From NCBI RefSeq assembly GCF_900116145.1, contig NZ_FPAB01000006.1, positions 248,001-312,000 on the forward strand: a DNA stretch of 64,000 bases, given 5' to 3'. The notes beneath the pieces were generated by a model. It made no database searches and was not told the DNA's origin. It was given only the letters and a program-made list of their open reading frames with translations. How positions within the stretch are numbered: the stretch's first letter is position 1; each line of letters begins with the position of its first letter. Positions 40,399 to 49,011 of this stretch are shown one piece after another. Position numbers and translations under genes: made by a program. This DNA comes from Streptomyces harbinensis. GTDB lineage: Bacteria; Actinomycetota; Actinomycetes; Streptomycetales; Streptomycetaceae.

Positions 40399-40666
40399 CG
40401 AACCGCAGTGGGTCCAGGTGACGCTCGATGTGGCGTTGCACCAGGTGCAGGCATGGGACTTCATCGAGGTGGGCGGCCGGACGGAGCGGGTCGAGTCGGT
40501 GACCGTCCTGCACAACGGGCGACGGATCCACTTCATCCACGGCGGGAAGCTGACGCTGAGCACCGGCAGGGTCGTACGGGTGACCCGGACCGTCAGGGAG
40601 AGCGCACCAGCACAGGAACACGCCTCCCTCCCCCGGCCATCCGACTCCGAGGACCCGGCCTCATGA
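40388..40666 (+). CDS. small unrecognised protein of the graspetide island
   Basis: A 92-residue protein. Its middle (VQAWDFIEVGGRTERVESVTVLHNGRRIHFIHGGKLTLSTGRVVRVTR) reads as a small beta-barrel of five or six strands; the last 25 residues are disordered and acidic. ATG 40388 overlaps the ATPase stop, and its own stop overlaps the next start as ATGA, so it is firmly embedded in the operon. Proteins of this type are seen in actinobacterial regulatory clusters, but I know no assigned function. Confidence 0.72.
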   Translation: MRHDEPQWVQVTLDVALHQVQAWDFIEVGGRTERVESVTVLHNGRRIHFIHGGKLTLSTGRVVRVTRTVRESAPAQEHASLPRPSDSEDPAS

Positions 40667-41028
40667 CCGCTCCCACTCCCCTGGCCTGGCTGGTCGCCGA
40701 GGAGTTCACCGGCTGGTCCCGGACCGGCACCTGCTCGATGTGCCAGACCGAGGACGTACCGGTGGTCTGGGCGGGATCCGTGGTGGCCTACGGCCGTTCC
40801 CGGCCCGTACGGGCCTGCGCCACCTGCCTCGGCCGGCTGGCGCAGTTTGTTCGGGGCGAGGCTCCCGGGCCGTACGGCCCCACCCGGTACGCCAGCGGCG
40901 ACTCCCGACTGCCGTCCGCCGCTTCCGCCCGCCCGACCACCACCGACCGGGCCTTCCACACGATCACCCTCCTGGGCATCACCGCAATGGCCGCCAGCCT
41001 CCTGCACACCTGGTGGACCATCCGCTGA
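40663..41028 (+). CDS. small zinc-ribbon membrane protein of the graspetide island
   Basis: A 121-residue protein. Two cysteine pairs (CSMCQTEDVP and CATCLGRL) form a zinc-ribbon-like module near residues 20-60; a Pro-rich hinge follows and a TM helix (TITLLGITAMAASLLHTWW) ends it. ATG 40663 overlaps the preceding stop. It could be a membrane partner of the ATPase or an immunity or export accessory for the peptide; the sequence does not tell. Confidence 0.7.
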   Translation: MTAPTPLAWLVAEEFTGWSRTGTCSMCQTEDVPVVWAGSVVAYGRSRPVRACATCLGRLAQFVRGEAPGPYGPTRYASGDSRLPSAASARPTTTDRAFHTITLLGITAMAASLLHTWWTIR

Positions 41029-41077
41029 ACCACCCATCGAAGAACCGGAGATCTCAGCAAACAGAAGGAGACGCAGC

Positions 41078-41368
41078 ATGAGCACCGCGCTCACACCCGC
41101 CCGTGTTGAAGGGGATGGGCCTCATCAGCGCCCGTTCGGCCTTCGCACGGCGAGGCCGATCACCCCCGAGAACACTATGTCCGTCCCGCAGACCACCTAC
41201 TGTCCCGAGCAGCAGCTCGCTCTGACGGACGACGGCGTACCGCTCGTTACGGCCGCCGCCACCGGCACCACGTATGCCACCGACGCCGGGGCAACCAGGC
41301 GCGACATGCAGTGGTTCGACGACGCCGTTTCGGACAGCGACGTGGACGCGCCGGAAGAGGAGGAGTAG
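41078..41368 (+). CDS. tgmA: ATP-grasp-modified RiPP precursor
   Basis: A 96-residue precursor of the TgmA type. The leader contains RPFGLRTARPI (residues 18-28), the conserved recognition block, and YCPEQQLALTDDGVPLV (41-57). The core follows: Thr/Tyr donors (TGTTYATDAGATRRD, 62-76) and an acid-rich tail (MQWFDDAVSD, ending DAPEEEE). TgmB-type ligases join Thr or Ser hydroxyls to Asp or Glu side chains, and TgmC-type methyltransferases convert an Asp to aspartimide, as shown for fuscimiditide. ATG 41078 follows AGAAGGAG. Four bases separate it from tgmB. Confidence 0.92.
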   Translation: MSTALTPARVEGDGPHQRPFGLRTARPITPENTMSVPQTTYCPEQQLALTDDGVPLVTAAATGTTYATDAGATRRDMQWFDDAVSDSDVDAPEEEE

Positions 41369-41371
41369 GGA

Positions 41372-42340
41372 ATGACGGTCCTGGTGCTGACCCGCCAGTT
41401 GGTGGAGAGCCCGGCCGATCTTGTCGTCCACGAGCTGAACCAGCGGGGAGTCCCCGTACATCGGATCGACCCAGGAGACTTTCCCCGGCAGGTCATGCTC
41501 TCGGGCCGTATCGGTCCCGAGCACCACGACTGGACCGGCGGCTGGCGCGGTCAGCACCGGGAGCTGGCCCTCGGCGATGTCACGGCGGTGTACTACCGCC
41601 GCCCCAGTCCGCACGAGGTCGATCCCGCCCTCTCCGACGATGACGCCAGGTGGGCACGGTCGGAGGCGCGGGCCGCGTTCACCGGCATCGTGCAGTCGAT
41701 GCGCTGCCGATGGGTCAACCACCCCCGGCACAACGTCATCGCGGACTCAAAGCCGCGAGCCCTGGCCACTGCCGCACGGAGCGGACTCCGTATCCCCGCC
41801 ACCCTCATCACGAACGACCCCCGCGAAGCGCGAGCATTTGTCGCATCCCTGCCGAACAGAACGGCCGTGTACAAGCCGATCGCCCCACCGGGTCAGCGGG
41901 TGTTCAACGGGGAGAAGGCCGCCGTGTGGACGAGCCCGCCGCTGGGGCCGGATGACCTCACGGACGACATCGCCTTCACCGCCCACACGTTCCAGCAGTG
42001 GATCCCAAAAAAACACGAGGTCCGGCTGACTGTTGTCGGGGGGCACTTGTTCGCCGGTGAGATCCACGCCCACTCTGACGAGTCCCGCATCGACTTCCGC
42101 CGTGACTACGACGCGCTCACCTACCGGGTGTGCACCGTGCCGGATGACATCCGCTGCGGCGTCCAGCGCCTCATGTCGGCCTTCGATCTGCGATACGCCG
42201 CGCTGGACTTCCTCGTTGACCACGACGACACCTGGCATCTCGTGGACGTCAACCCCAACGGCCAGTACGGGTTCATACCCGAGCTGGCCCAACCCATCGC
42301 CCGCGCGATCGCCGATCTCCTGGAAGGAAGAATGTCATGA
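41372..42340 (+). CDS. tgmB: graspetide ATP-grasp ligase
   Basis: A 322-residue macrocyclase of the SAV_5884-like ATP-grasp family. It opens MTVLVLTRQLVESPADLVV, has the characteristic VYYRRPSPHEVDP block (about residues 73-85), then the ATP-binding region (RTAVYKPIAPPGQRVFNG; FQQWIPKKHEVRLTVVGG) and a metal-binding end FLVDHDDTWHLVDVNPNGQYGF. It activates acidic side chains of TgmA as acyl phosphates and forms ester or amide links. Its last four bases overlap tgmC (ATGA), so ligase and methyltransferase are made together. Confidence 0.94.
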   Translation: MTVLVLTRQLVESPADLVVHELNQRGVPVHRIDPGDFPRQVMLSGRIGPEHHDWTGGWRGQHRELALGDVTAVYYRRPSPHEVDPALSDDDARWARSEARAAFTGIVQSMRCRWVNHPRHNVIADSKPRALATAARSGLRIPATLITNDPREARAFVASLPNRTAVYKPIAPPGQRVFNGEKAAVWTSPPLGPDDLTDDIAFTAHTFQQWIPKKHEVRLTVVGGHLFAGEIHAHSDESRIDFRRDYDALTYRVCTVPDDIRCGVQRLMSAFDLRYAALDFLVDHDDTWHLVDVNPNGQYGFIPELAQPIARAIADLLEGRMS

Positions 42341-43512
42341 CGGACACCGCCACGACTCGTGGCTTCGCAGCATCACAACCCGCACGACACCGGCTGACGC
42401 AGGAACTCGTCTCCTGCGGCGCCCTCCACAGCCCCGAGTGGATCTCCGCCTTCGAGGAGACGCCGAGGGAGGTCTTCACCCCGCGTTTCTGGCGTCGTCT
42501 GGAAGGAGGGGAGGAGAAGCTCTACGAGCCGCAGGACGCCGACTTCCTGGACACCGTCTACACCGATGACTCTCTTGTCACGAGGTGGGACCCGAACGGA
42601 CAGGGCATCAGCTCCTCCACCATGCCGTCCCTGATGGCCTTGATGCTGGAGAAATTTCCGGTACGCAGCGGCGACCGCGCGCTGGAGGTCGGCACGGGGA
42701 CCGGCTACAACCTGGCCCTGCTGTGCCACCGGCTCGGCGCCGACAACGTGACCAGCATCGACATCGACCCGGAACTCACCGCGACCGCCCGGGAACGTCT
42801 GGCCGACCTCGGGTACCAGCCGACCATCGTGACCGGGGACGGTCGCAGTGAACTTCCCGGGACCAGCGCCTACAACGGGATCCTCGCCACCTGTGCGGTC
42901 CGCCGGATCCCCACCGAGTGGCTGCGCGGAACCGCCCCGGGAGCTCCCATCGTGGTGAACATCGGCGCCGGAGTCGCCTGCCTGAGGAGGACTGCGGACG
43001 GCGGGGCCGAGGGGACTTTCCTGGAGGAGGCTTACGGATTCATGGATGCCCGTTCCTCACCGGACGAGCCGGCTGAGTCGCCCCTGGGCTACGTCGATCT
43101 GGTGAGGTCCACAGGTGGGAACCGGTCCGTGATCCCCCTTCCCTTGGGGATCGGTGATCCGCATGACTTCATGCGGCAAGTGCTCTTCGGCCACCCACAG
43201 GAGGTACATCTCAACGAGCCCGACGTTTTCGCGTTGCAGCTCACCGACGAGAACGGCCATCGCACCTACTGCCTCGCCCACCCCGCCTCCCGGTCGTGGG
43301 CCCGCATGACCCTGGAGAATGAGGCGGTGACCGTCCAGCAGGACGGCCCGCTGGCCAACCTCGCCTCCGACCGCATTCAGCGCCTCGCCGAATGGGACCG
43401 GGCCGGCCGCCCCGCCCCCGGTGCCTACCGGCTCCGTGTGGACAGCGACGGCCTGCACACCCTGTCGCGCGGTGACGGCGACGCCAGGAGGGAATGGGTC
43501 CTGCCCCGCTGA
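42337..43512 (+). CDS. tgmC: PCMT-like methyltransferase of the graspetide system
   Basis: A 391-residue protein: an L-isoaspartyl methyltransferase domain in the first 220 residues with the SAM loop ALEVGTGTGYNLALL (about 116-130) and IDIDPELTATARERL, followed by a C-terminal domain of about 150 residues specific to this subfamily. The known chemistry of such enzymes (for example in fuscimiditide) is methylation of an Asp in the ester-cyclised peptide, which then closes to an aspartimide. The Asp-rich TgmA core offers several targets. End of the operon; no clear hairpin was found after it. Confidence 0.92.
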   Translation: MTDTATTRGFAASQPARHRLTQELVSCGALHSPEWISAFEETPREVFTPRFWRRLEGGEEKLYEPQDADFLDTVYTDDSLVTRWDPNGQGISSSTMPSLMALMLEKFPVRSGDRALEVGTGTGYNLALLCHRLGADNVTSIDIDPELTATARERLADLGYQPTIVTGDGRSELPGTSAYNGILATCAVRRIPTEWLRGTAPGAPIVVNIGAGVACLRRTADGGAEGTFLEEAYGFMDARSSPDEPAESPLGYVDLVRSTGGNRSVIPLPLGIGDPHDFMRQVLFGHPQEVHLNEPDVFALQLTDENGHRTYCLAHPASRSWARMTLENEAVTVQQDGPLANLASDRIQRLAEWDRAGRPAPGAYRLRVDSDGLHTLSRGDGDARREWVLPR

Positions 43513-43709
43513 CCTGACCGTCCGTTCCCAGGTCGGCGCGCGGACCCCCGTACCGGCCTGGTGGCGCCCCCACCCCCGCCCGGCAGCTCCACGCCCCATG
43601 GCACCGCCTTCTCCCGCCGCCCCGCAGGCGCCCCCAGACGTCCGGGTTGCTCCGAACGGACGGAGTCGGGGGCGACATCCCGGGCGCCCTCCCCCAAAAC
43701 CCTCGCCAC

Positions 43710-43738
43710 TTGAGGGATTGTCGGATGGTCCGTGTATT
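43710..43738 (+). promoter_or_regulatory. possible promoter of the wall-polymer genes
   Basis: TTGAGG (43710-43715), 17 bp, TGTATT (43733-43738), 28 bp before the ATG at 43766. The -10 is one base off the TAnnnT consensus. Confidence 0.3.
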
Positions 43739-43765
43739 GCTCCCTCGTCCGGTGGATGTGGTGCC

Positions 43766-45919
43766 ATGCCCCGCTTCAGCGTCATCATGACCGTCCACCG
43801 GGCCCCCGCCGAGCACCTGCACGCCGCCCTCACCTCCGTGCTCGGCCAGCGCTTCGCCGGCCTCGAACTCATCGCCGTCGACGACCCCGCCGACAGCGAG
43901 GCCGACGCCGTCCTGCGCGGCTACGCGGCGGCCGACCGGCGGCTGGTGCGGCTGCGGCTGCCCTGTCCGGTCGGCCCGGGCGCCGCCCGCAACGCCGGAC
44001 TCGACCGGGCACGCGGCGCGTACGTCCTCTTCCTCGACGCCGCCGACACCCTCGCCCCCGGCGCCCTCCCGGCCATCGACGCCCGGCTGCGCGCCACCGG
44101 CGACCCCCAGCTGCTGCTGTTCCGCGACACCGCGACCGACCCCGACACCGGTCTGTACAGCGAACAGCCCCCCGAGGTGATGACCCTCGCCGACCGCCCC
44201 GGGCTGCTGTGGCTCGACCCCGCCGTTCACGCCCGCGCCCACCGCCGCGACCTCATCGACCGCCTCGGCCTGCGCTTCCCGCCCGGCCACTACGCGGATC
44301 TGCCGTTCAGCCAGCGCGCCCTGACCGCCGCCGGCTCGATCGCCGTCCTCGACCGGAGCTGCGTCCGCCGCGCCCCGTCGCCGGCGCCCGCCCACCGCCC
44401 CACCGGGCGCGCGCATCTCGACCTGCTGCGCCAGTACGACCGGCTGTTCGCCCAGCCCCTCCCCGCCCGCTGGCGCGCCCCGCTCTACCAGCGGATGCTC
44501 GCCGACCTCACCCGCCTCCACCAGCGGTCGGGGCTGCTCCCGCCCGCCGCCCGCGCCGAGTTCTTCCGGCATGCCGCCGCGCTCGGTGCCCGGCACCGCG
44601 CCACCTCCGGCGCCACCCCGCTCACCGACGGCCGGCACCGCGCCCGCCCCGCGCCCGCCCGCTGGCTGCGCGCCGGCGCCGCCTTCGCCGCCCGCGCCCG
44701 GCTCACCACCCGGCGCGCCGCCCGGGCGCTCGCGCCCCGCCTGCGGACGTACGGCCGGTGGCTGCGCGCCGCAGCACTGCGGCTGTACTACCGGCTGCAT
44801 CTGCACCGACCCCTGCTCACCGACCTCGCCGTGTTCCTCCCCGCCACCGGCGGCTACGCCGGCCACCCCGCAGCGCTGGAGAGCCGGGTCCGCGCCCTCG
44901 CCCCGCACCTGCGCACCGTCTGGATCGCCGGGCCCGAGCACGCCCGCCACCTCCCCGAGGGCCCCCGCCGCCTCCACCCGGACTCCCCGGCCGCCGCCCG
45001 CGCCCTGGCCCGCGCCCGCTATCTCGTCAGCGACGCCCCCTTCCCCGCGCCCGTCCCGGACCACCCGCGCGCGGACCAGCACCGGCTCCAGACCCACCGC
45101 GGCACCCCCATCGCCCTCCCGCCCACCCCGCCCACCCCGGACGACCGGCAGACCGGCTGCTGGACCACCGCCCTGTCCACCGGCCCGCACGCCACCCGCG
45201 CCGCCCGCCGCGCCCACCCCGGCCCGTACACCCTGCTGGAGTACGGCTCCCCGCAGGCCGACCGGCTGCTCACCGCCGGCCCCGAGGACGTCCGCGCCGC
45301 ACGCGCCGCGCTCGGCGTCCCGGACGGGGTACTCACCGTGCTGTACGTCCCGGCGTCCCGCCCGTACGAGCCAGGGCCCGGCATCCCGCACCTGGACGTG
45401 GCCGGCCTCGCCGCCCGCCTCGGGCCCGGCCATCTGCTGCTCAGCCGTGCCCCGCTCGGCCACCCGGCGCCCGGCGTCCGCGAGGTGCCCGCCGCCGGTC
45501 ACCCCGACCTGATGACGCTCTGTCTGGCCGCCGATGTGCTGCTCACCGACTACCACCCGGTGATCTTCGAGTACGTCCTGCTGGACCGGCCGATCGTCGT
45601 CCACGCCGCCGACTGGGCCGACTACCGCACCGCGCGGGGCGTCTGCCTGGAACTGCCGGACTGCCCGCCCGGGCCGGTCACCCGCACCGAGGACGAGCTG
45701 CACGCCCTGTTCACCGACCCCGCCGCCGGGCTGTGGGACGCGCACGGGGCCCGGCTGCGGGCCGTGTTCCGGGCCGCGTTCAGCCCGCGCGACGACGGCC
45801 GCGCCGCCGAACGCGTCGTCCGCGAGGTCTTCCTGGACGGCCACGGGCTGCCCGCCGTCACACCGCCCGGCGCCCGCCGGGCGCACGACCCCGCCACCGA
45901 CCCGGTGCCCGCCTCATGA
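43766..45919 (+). CDS. GT2 glycosyltransferase fused to a divergent TagF-like domain
   Basis: A 717-residue two-domain protein. Residues 1-220: GT-A glycosyltransferase 2 (FSVIMTVHRAPAEHLHAALTSVL; PGAARNAGLDRARGAYVLFLDAADTL, where the DxD region reads DAADT). Residues 340-700: CDP-glycerol/polyol-phosphate glycerophosphotransferase-like. The TagF signature QTWHGTP is here QTHRGTPI, and LLTDYSSL is LLTDYHPV, so donor binding or catalysis may differ. It starts at ATG 43766; upstream frame extension is shadow. The ATGA overlap with the next gene puts it in the wall-polymer operon. Confidence 0.85.
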   Translation: MPRFSVIMTVHRAPAEHLHAALTSVLGQRFAGLELIAVDDPADSEADAVLRGYAAADRRLVRLRLPCPVGPGAARNAGLDRARGAYVLFLDAADTLAPGALPAIDARLRATGDPQLLLFRDTATDPDTGLYSEQPPEVMTLADRPGLLWLDPAVHARAHRRDLIDRLGLRFPPGHYADLPFSQRALTAAGSIAVLDRSCVRRAPSPAPAHRPTGRAHLDLLRQYDRLFAQPLPARWRAPLYQRMLADLTRLHQRSGLLPPAARAEFFRHAAALGARHRATSGATPLTDGRHRARPAPARWLRAGAAFAARARLTTRRAARALAPRLRTYGRWLRAAALRLYYRLHLHRPLLTDLAVFLPATGGYAGHPAALESRVRALAPHLRTVWIAGPEHARHLPEGPRRLHPDSPAAARALARARYLVSDAPFPAPVPDHPRADQHRLQTHRGTPIALPPTPPTPDDRQTGCWTTALSTGPHATRAARRAHPGPYTLLEYGSPQADRLLTAGPEDVRAARAALGVPDGVLTVLYVPASRPYEPGPGIPHLDVAGLAARLGPGHLLLSRAPLGHPAPGVREVPAAGHPDLMTLCLAADVLLTDYHPVIFEYVLLDRPIVVHAADWADYRTARGVCLELPDCPPGPVTRTEDELHALFTDPAAGLWDAHGARLRAVFRAAFSPRDDGRAAERVVREVFLDGHGLPAVTPPGARRAHDPATDPVPAS

Positions 45920-47505
45920 CCTCCCGCTCCATCAGCGTCGTCGTCATCGCCTACAACGACGCCGCCCACGTCGCCGACGCCGTCCGCTCCGCGCTCGACC
46001 AGGGCCCGGCGGTCGGCGAGGTCGTCGCCGTCGACGACGCCTCCACCGACGCCACCGCCACCGTCCTGGAACGGCTGGCCGCCCGCGAACCCCGGCTGCG
46101 GCTGCTGCGCCACGCCGTGAACAGCGGCGGCTGCGGCACCCCCCGCAACACCGGTCTGACGGCGGCGCGCGGCCGGTACGTGATGTTCCTGGACAGCGAC
46201 GACGTCCTGCCGCCCGGTGCCGCCGCCGCCCTGCTGGCCGCCGCCACCCGCCACCGGGCGCCCGTCACCGCCGGTCTGTGCGTGCGCCGCGAACTGCCGG
46301 CCGGTACCGAACGCCCCTGGCAGCCCGCCCTGTACGCCGCGCCCGCCGTCCACGAGCTGCCGCGCGAGCACCCGGAGCTGGTGCACGACACGCTGTGCGT
46401 CAACAAGCTGTACGAGCGCGCGTTCCTGCGCGCCCACCAGATCACCTTCCCCGAAGGCCGCTTCCCCTACGAGGACTTCGTCTTCACCGCCCGCGTCCTG
46501 GCCGCCGCCCCCCGCCTGGCCGTCGTCCCCGACCCGGTGTACGTGTGGCAGGTACGCCGCCACTCCGCCGCGCTGTCCATCTCCCTCGACCGGGGCCGCA
46601 TCGCGCACTGGGCCGGCCGGCTCGAAGCACACCGGCAGGCCGTCGAGGCGCTGCGCGCGGCGGGAGCGGAGCGGCTGGCGCGGGCGGCCCGCACCAAGTT
46701 CCTCGACCACGATCTGCCGCTGTACGTACGGGAGCTGCCCGCGCGCGGCGCCGCGTTCCAGCGCTGGTGGTGGTCTCTCACCCGGGCCCATCTCGCCGCG
46801 TTCGACCCGGCCGAGGTGGCGGCGGCCCGCCCCCCGCACCGCTGGCTGGCCGCCGTCCTGCTGGCCTCCCCTCTCCCGCGCGACCCGGCCAGGATGGCGG
46901 CGCTGACCGCCGACCCGCCCCGGCTGCTGCCGCCGCCCGCAACCGCCGGCGGGCGGCCGGTCTGGTCCGCCGACCTGCCCGGCGTCACCCTCGACGGCCT
47001 GGACGGCCTGCCGGTGGAGGCGCTGCCGCTGACGGTGGACGGCGCACTCGCCGGCCCCGGCGCGTGCCCCGTGCTGCGGCTGCGCGTCCACGAGCTGTAC
47101 GGGCGGCTGGCGGCGGCCGGCGTCTACGGGGTGGACGTCGAGCTGCGCGACCGGGCGACGGGGCGGGTCGGGCAGCGGCGCAGCGTGGCGCTGTTCCCGG
47201 ACGGGTCGGGCTGGGTCGCCGTCCCGCGGCTGGACCTGGCGGCGCTGCCCGCCTCCGGGGGCGGCCTGTCGGTGTGGGACGTGCGGGCGGTGGTCCGGTG
47301 TGCCAGGGGCCGGACCGTGGTCGCCGGCGTCCGGCCGGTGGGGCCTGCGCCGCGCCGTACCGTACTGCCCAGCCGGCGGCACGGGCTGCTGCTGGTGCAG
47401 CCGTACACCACGGGGCACGGCGCGCTCGCGGTGCGCACCGCGCCGGGCGTGCGCGGCGCGACCGGGGTGGCCGCGGCCCGACTGCAACGTCTGCTCAGAA
47501 CCTGA
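45916..47505 (+). CDS. glycosyltransferase family 2 protein
   Basis: A 529-residue protein. ISVVVIAYNDAAHVADAVRSAL and VVAVDDASTDATATVLERL form the nucleotide-binding part, and GRYVMFLDSDDVLPP carries the DSD metal site. FPYEDFVFTARVLAAAPRLAVVPDPVYVW belongs to the acceptor side of TagF-linked GT2 proteins. The last 170 residues form an extra beta-rich domain (LPGVTLDGLDGLPVEALPLTVDG). It is close kin of the N-terminal half of the 53610 gene. Translationally coupled to the preceding gene by ATGA. Probably transfers a sugar to a polyol-phosphate chain; acceptor unknown. Confidence 0.86.
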   Translation: MTSRSISVVVIAYNDAAHVADAVRSALDQGPAVGEVVAVDDASTDATATVLERLAAREPRLRLLRHAVNSGGCGTPRNTGLTAARGRYVMFLDSDDVLPPGAAAALLAAATRHRAPVTAGLCVRRELPAGTERPWQPALYAAPAVHELPREHPELVHDTLCVNKLYERAFLRAHQITFPEGRFPYEDFVFTARVLAAAPRLAVVPDPVYVWQVRRHSAALSISLDRGRIAHWAGRLEAHRQAVEALRAAGAERLARAARTKFLDHDLPLYVRELPARGAAFQRWWWSLTRAHLAAFDPAEVAAARPPHRWLAAVLLASPLPRDPARMAALTADPPRLLPPPATAGGRPVWSADLPGVTLDGLDGLPVEALPLTVDGALAGPGACPVLRLRVHELYGRLAAAGVYGVDVELRDRATGRVGQRRSVALFPDGSGWVAVPRLDLAALPASGGGLSVWDVRAVVRCARGRTVVAGVRPVGPAPRRTVLPSRRHGLLLVQPYTTGHGALAVRTAPGVRGATGVAAARLQRLLRT

Positions 47506-47519
47506 CTGGAGGAGTTCGG

Positions 47520-48494
47520 ATGACGACGTTTCTGATCACCGGCGGCGCGGGCTACATCGGCGCGCATGTGGTGCGCGCCCTGCTGGCGGCGGGCGAGCGG
47601 CCGGTGGTGTACGACGATCTGTCCACGGGGGTACGGGCCCGGGTGCCGGAGGGGGTGCCGCTGGTGGAGGGCAGCACGCTGGACCGGGTGCTGCTGGACC
47701 AGACGATCGCCCGCCACGAGGTGGGCGGGGTGATCCATCTGGCGGCGAAGAAGCGGGTGGCGGAGTCGATGACGCAGCCGCTGCGCTACTACCGGGAGAA
47801 CGTGCACGGGTTGCAGATCCTGCTGGAGGCGGTGCGCGGGGCGCGGATCGAGACGTTCGTCTTCTCCTCCTCGGCGTCCGTGTACGGGACGCCGGCGGAC
47901 GGCCGTCCGGTGACCGAGGACACCGTGTGCGCGCCGATCAGCCCGTACGGCGAGACCAAGCTGATCGGCGAGTGGCTGGTGCGGGCGGCGGGGCGGGCGC
48001 ACGGGATCTCCACGGCCTGTCTGCGGTACTTCAATGTGGCGGGCGCGGCCGCGCCGGAGCTGGGGGACACCTCGGTGGCCAATCTGATCCCGATGGTGTT
48101 CGAGCGGCTGGACGCCGGGCTGCCGCCGCTGATCTTCGGGGACGACTATCCGACGCCGGACGGCACCTGTGTACGGGATTACATTCATGTCGAGGATCTG
48201 GCGCAGGCCCATGTGGCGGCGGCGCGGGCGCTGGCGGAGCAGCCGTTCGCGGGCGATCTGACGCTGAACATCGGGCGCGGGGAGGGCGTATCGGTCCGGG
48301 AGATGGCCACCGAGATCGGCCGGCTGACCCATCACGAGGCGCTGATCCCGCAGGTGGCGGCGCGCCGGGCGGGCGATCCGGCGTGGGTGGTGGCGCGGAC
48401 GGACGCGGCGGCCAAGCAGCTGGGGTGGAGTGCGCGGCGCGGGGTGCGGGAGATGATCAGCTCGGCCTGGGCGGGCTGGCGGTTTACTCGGTAA
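47520..48494 (+). CDS. galE: UDP-glucose 4-epimerase
   Basis: A 324-residue extended SDR. The NAD loop is FLITGGAGYIGAHVVRALLAAG, the catalytic Ser is in FVFSSSASVYGTP, and the Tyr-x-x-x-Lys pair in SPYGETKLIGEWL. DGTCVRDYIHVEDLA and the C-terminal GWSARRGVREMI are typical of GalE. It supplies UDP-galactose or UDP-GalNAc for the neighbouring glycosyltransferases. GGAGGAG lies 7 nt before the ATG at 47520. Confidence 0.93.
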   Translation: MTTFLITGGAGYIGAHVVRALLAAGERPVVYDDLSTGVRARVPEGVPLVEGSTLDRVLLDQTIARHEVGGVIHLAAKKRVAESMTQPLRYYRENVHGLQILLEAVRGARIETFVFSSSASVYGTPADGRPVTEDTVCAPISPYGETKLIGEWLVRAAGRAHGISTACLRYFNVAGAAAPELGDTSVANLIPMVFERLDAGLPPLIFGDDYPTPDGTCVRDYIHVEDLAQAHVAAARALAEQPFAGDLTLNIGRGEGVSVREMATEIGRLTHHEALIPQVAARRAGDPAWVVARTDAAAKQLGWSARRGVREMISSAWAGWRFTR

Positions 48495-48511
48495 TTACGT
48501 AAATGTAGAGT
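48486..48511. promoter_or_regulatory. AT-rich palindrome before the ArsR-type gene
   Basis: TTACGTAA (48495-48502) lies between ACTC (48486-48489) and GAGT (48508-48511), just before the regulator start. This is markedly AT-rich for the window and is a plausible autoregulatory operator; it overlaps the galE stop. Confidence 0.4.
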
Positions 48512-48519
48512 CCGGGGGT

Positions 48520-49002
48520 ATGAGTGAGGAACTGGAAGCCAGGGTCGCCGCCCTGGAGCGCCGGATGGCGGCCCTGGAGGGCGGCGGCGCCGGGTTCTGG
48601 GCCCTGGAGGGCCTGAAGAAGCAGCTGGCGCCGGACGGGCCCGGCGGCGTGCTGTTCACCGGGGCGGCGCGGCTGCCCACCGACGAGGCGTACGAGTGGC
48701 AGTACGGGCTGACCACCGAGGATCTGCTGGCGATCGACTGGGAGCAGGCGGCCGAGTCGTTCGCGGCGCTGGGGCACCCGGTGCGGATGCGGCTGCTGCG
48801 CGAGATCGCACACGGCCGGCGCACCGTCGCCGAACTGGCCGCCCTGGAAGGGCTGGGCACCACCGGCCAGATCTACCACCATCTGCGCCAGCTGAGCGCG
48901 GCCGGCTGGCTGCACACCACCGGCCGGGGCCGCCACGAGATCCCGGCCACCCGCGTCATCCCCCTGCTGGTGGCCCTGGCCACCACCCGATCACCGAGCT
49001 GA
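48520..49002 (+). CDS. ArsR-type winged-helix regulator with N-terminal coiled coil
   Basis: A 160-residue protein. MSEELEARVAALERRMAALEGGG is a short coiled coil; residues 80-150 are the winged helix (FAALGHPVRMRLLREIAHGRRTVAELAALEGLGTTGQIYHHLRQLSAAGWL). No cysteine metal site is visible. It is co-oriented with the M23 peptidase gene (9-bp gap) and probably controls it; it may sense envelope stress, but nothing in the sequence proves a ligand. Confidence 0.85.
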   Translation: MSEELEARVAALERRMAALEGGGAGFWALEGLKKQLAPDGPGGVLFTGAARLPTDEAYEWQYGLTTEDLLAIDWEQAAESFAALGHPVRMRLLREIAHGRRTVAELAALEGLGTTGQIYHHLRQLSAAGWLHTTGRGRHEIPATRVIPLLVALATTRSPS

Positions 49003-49011
49003 GAGCCCCGC

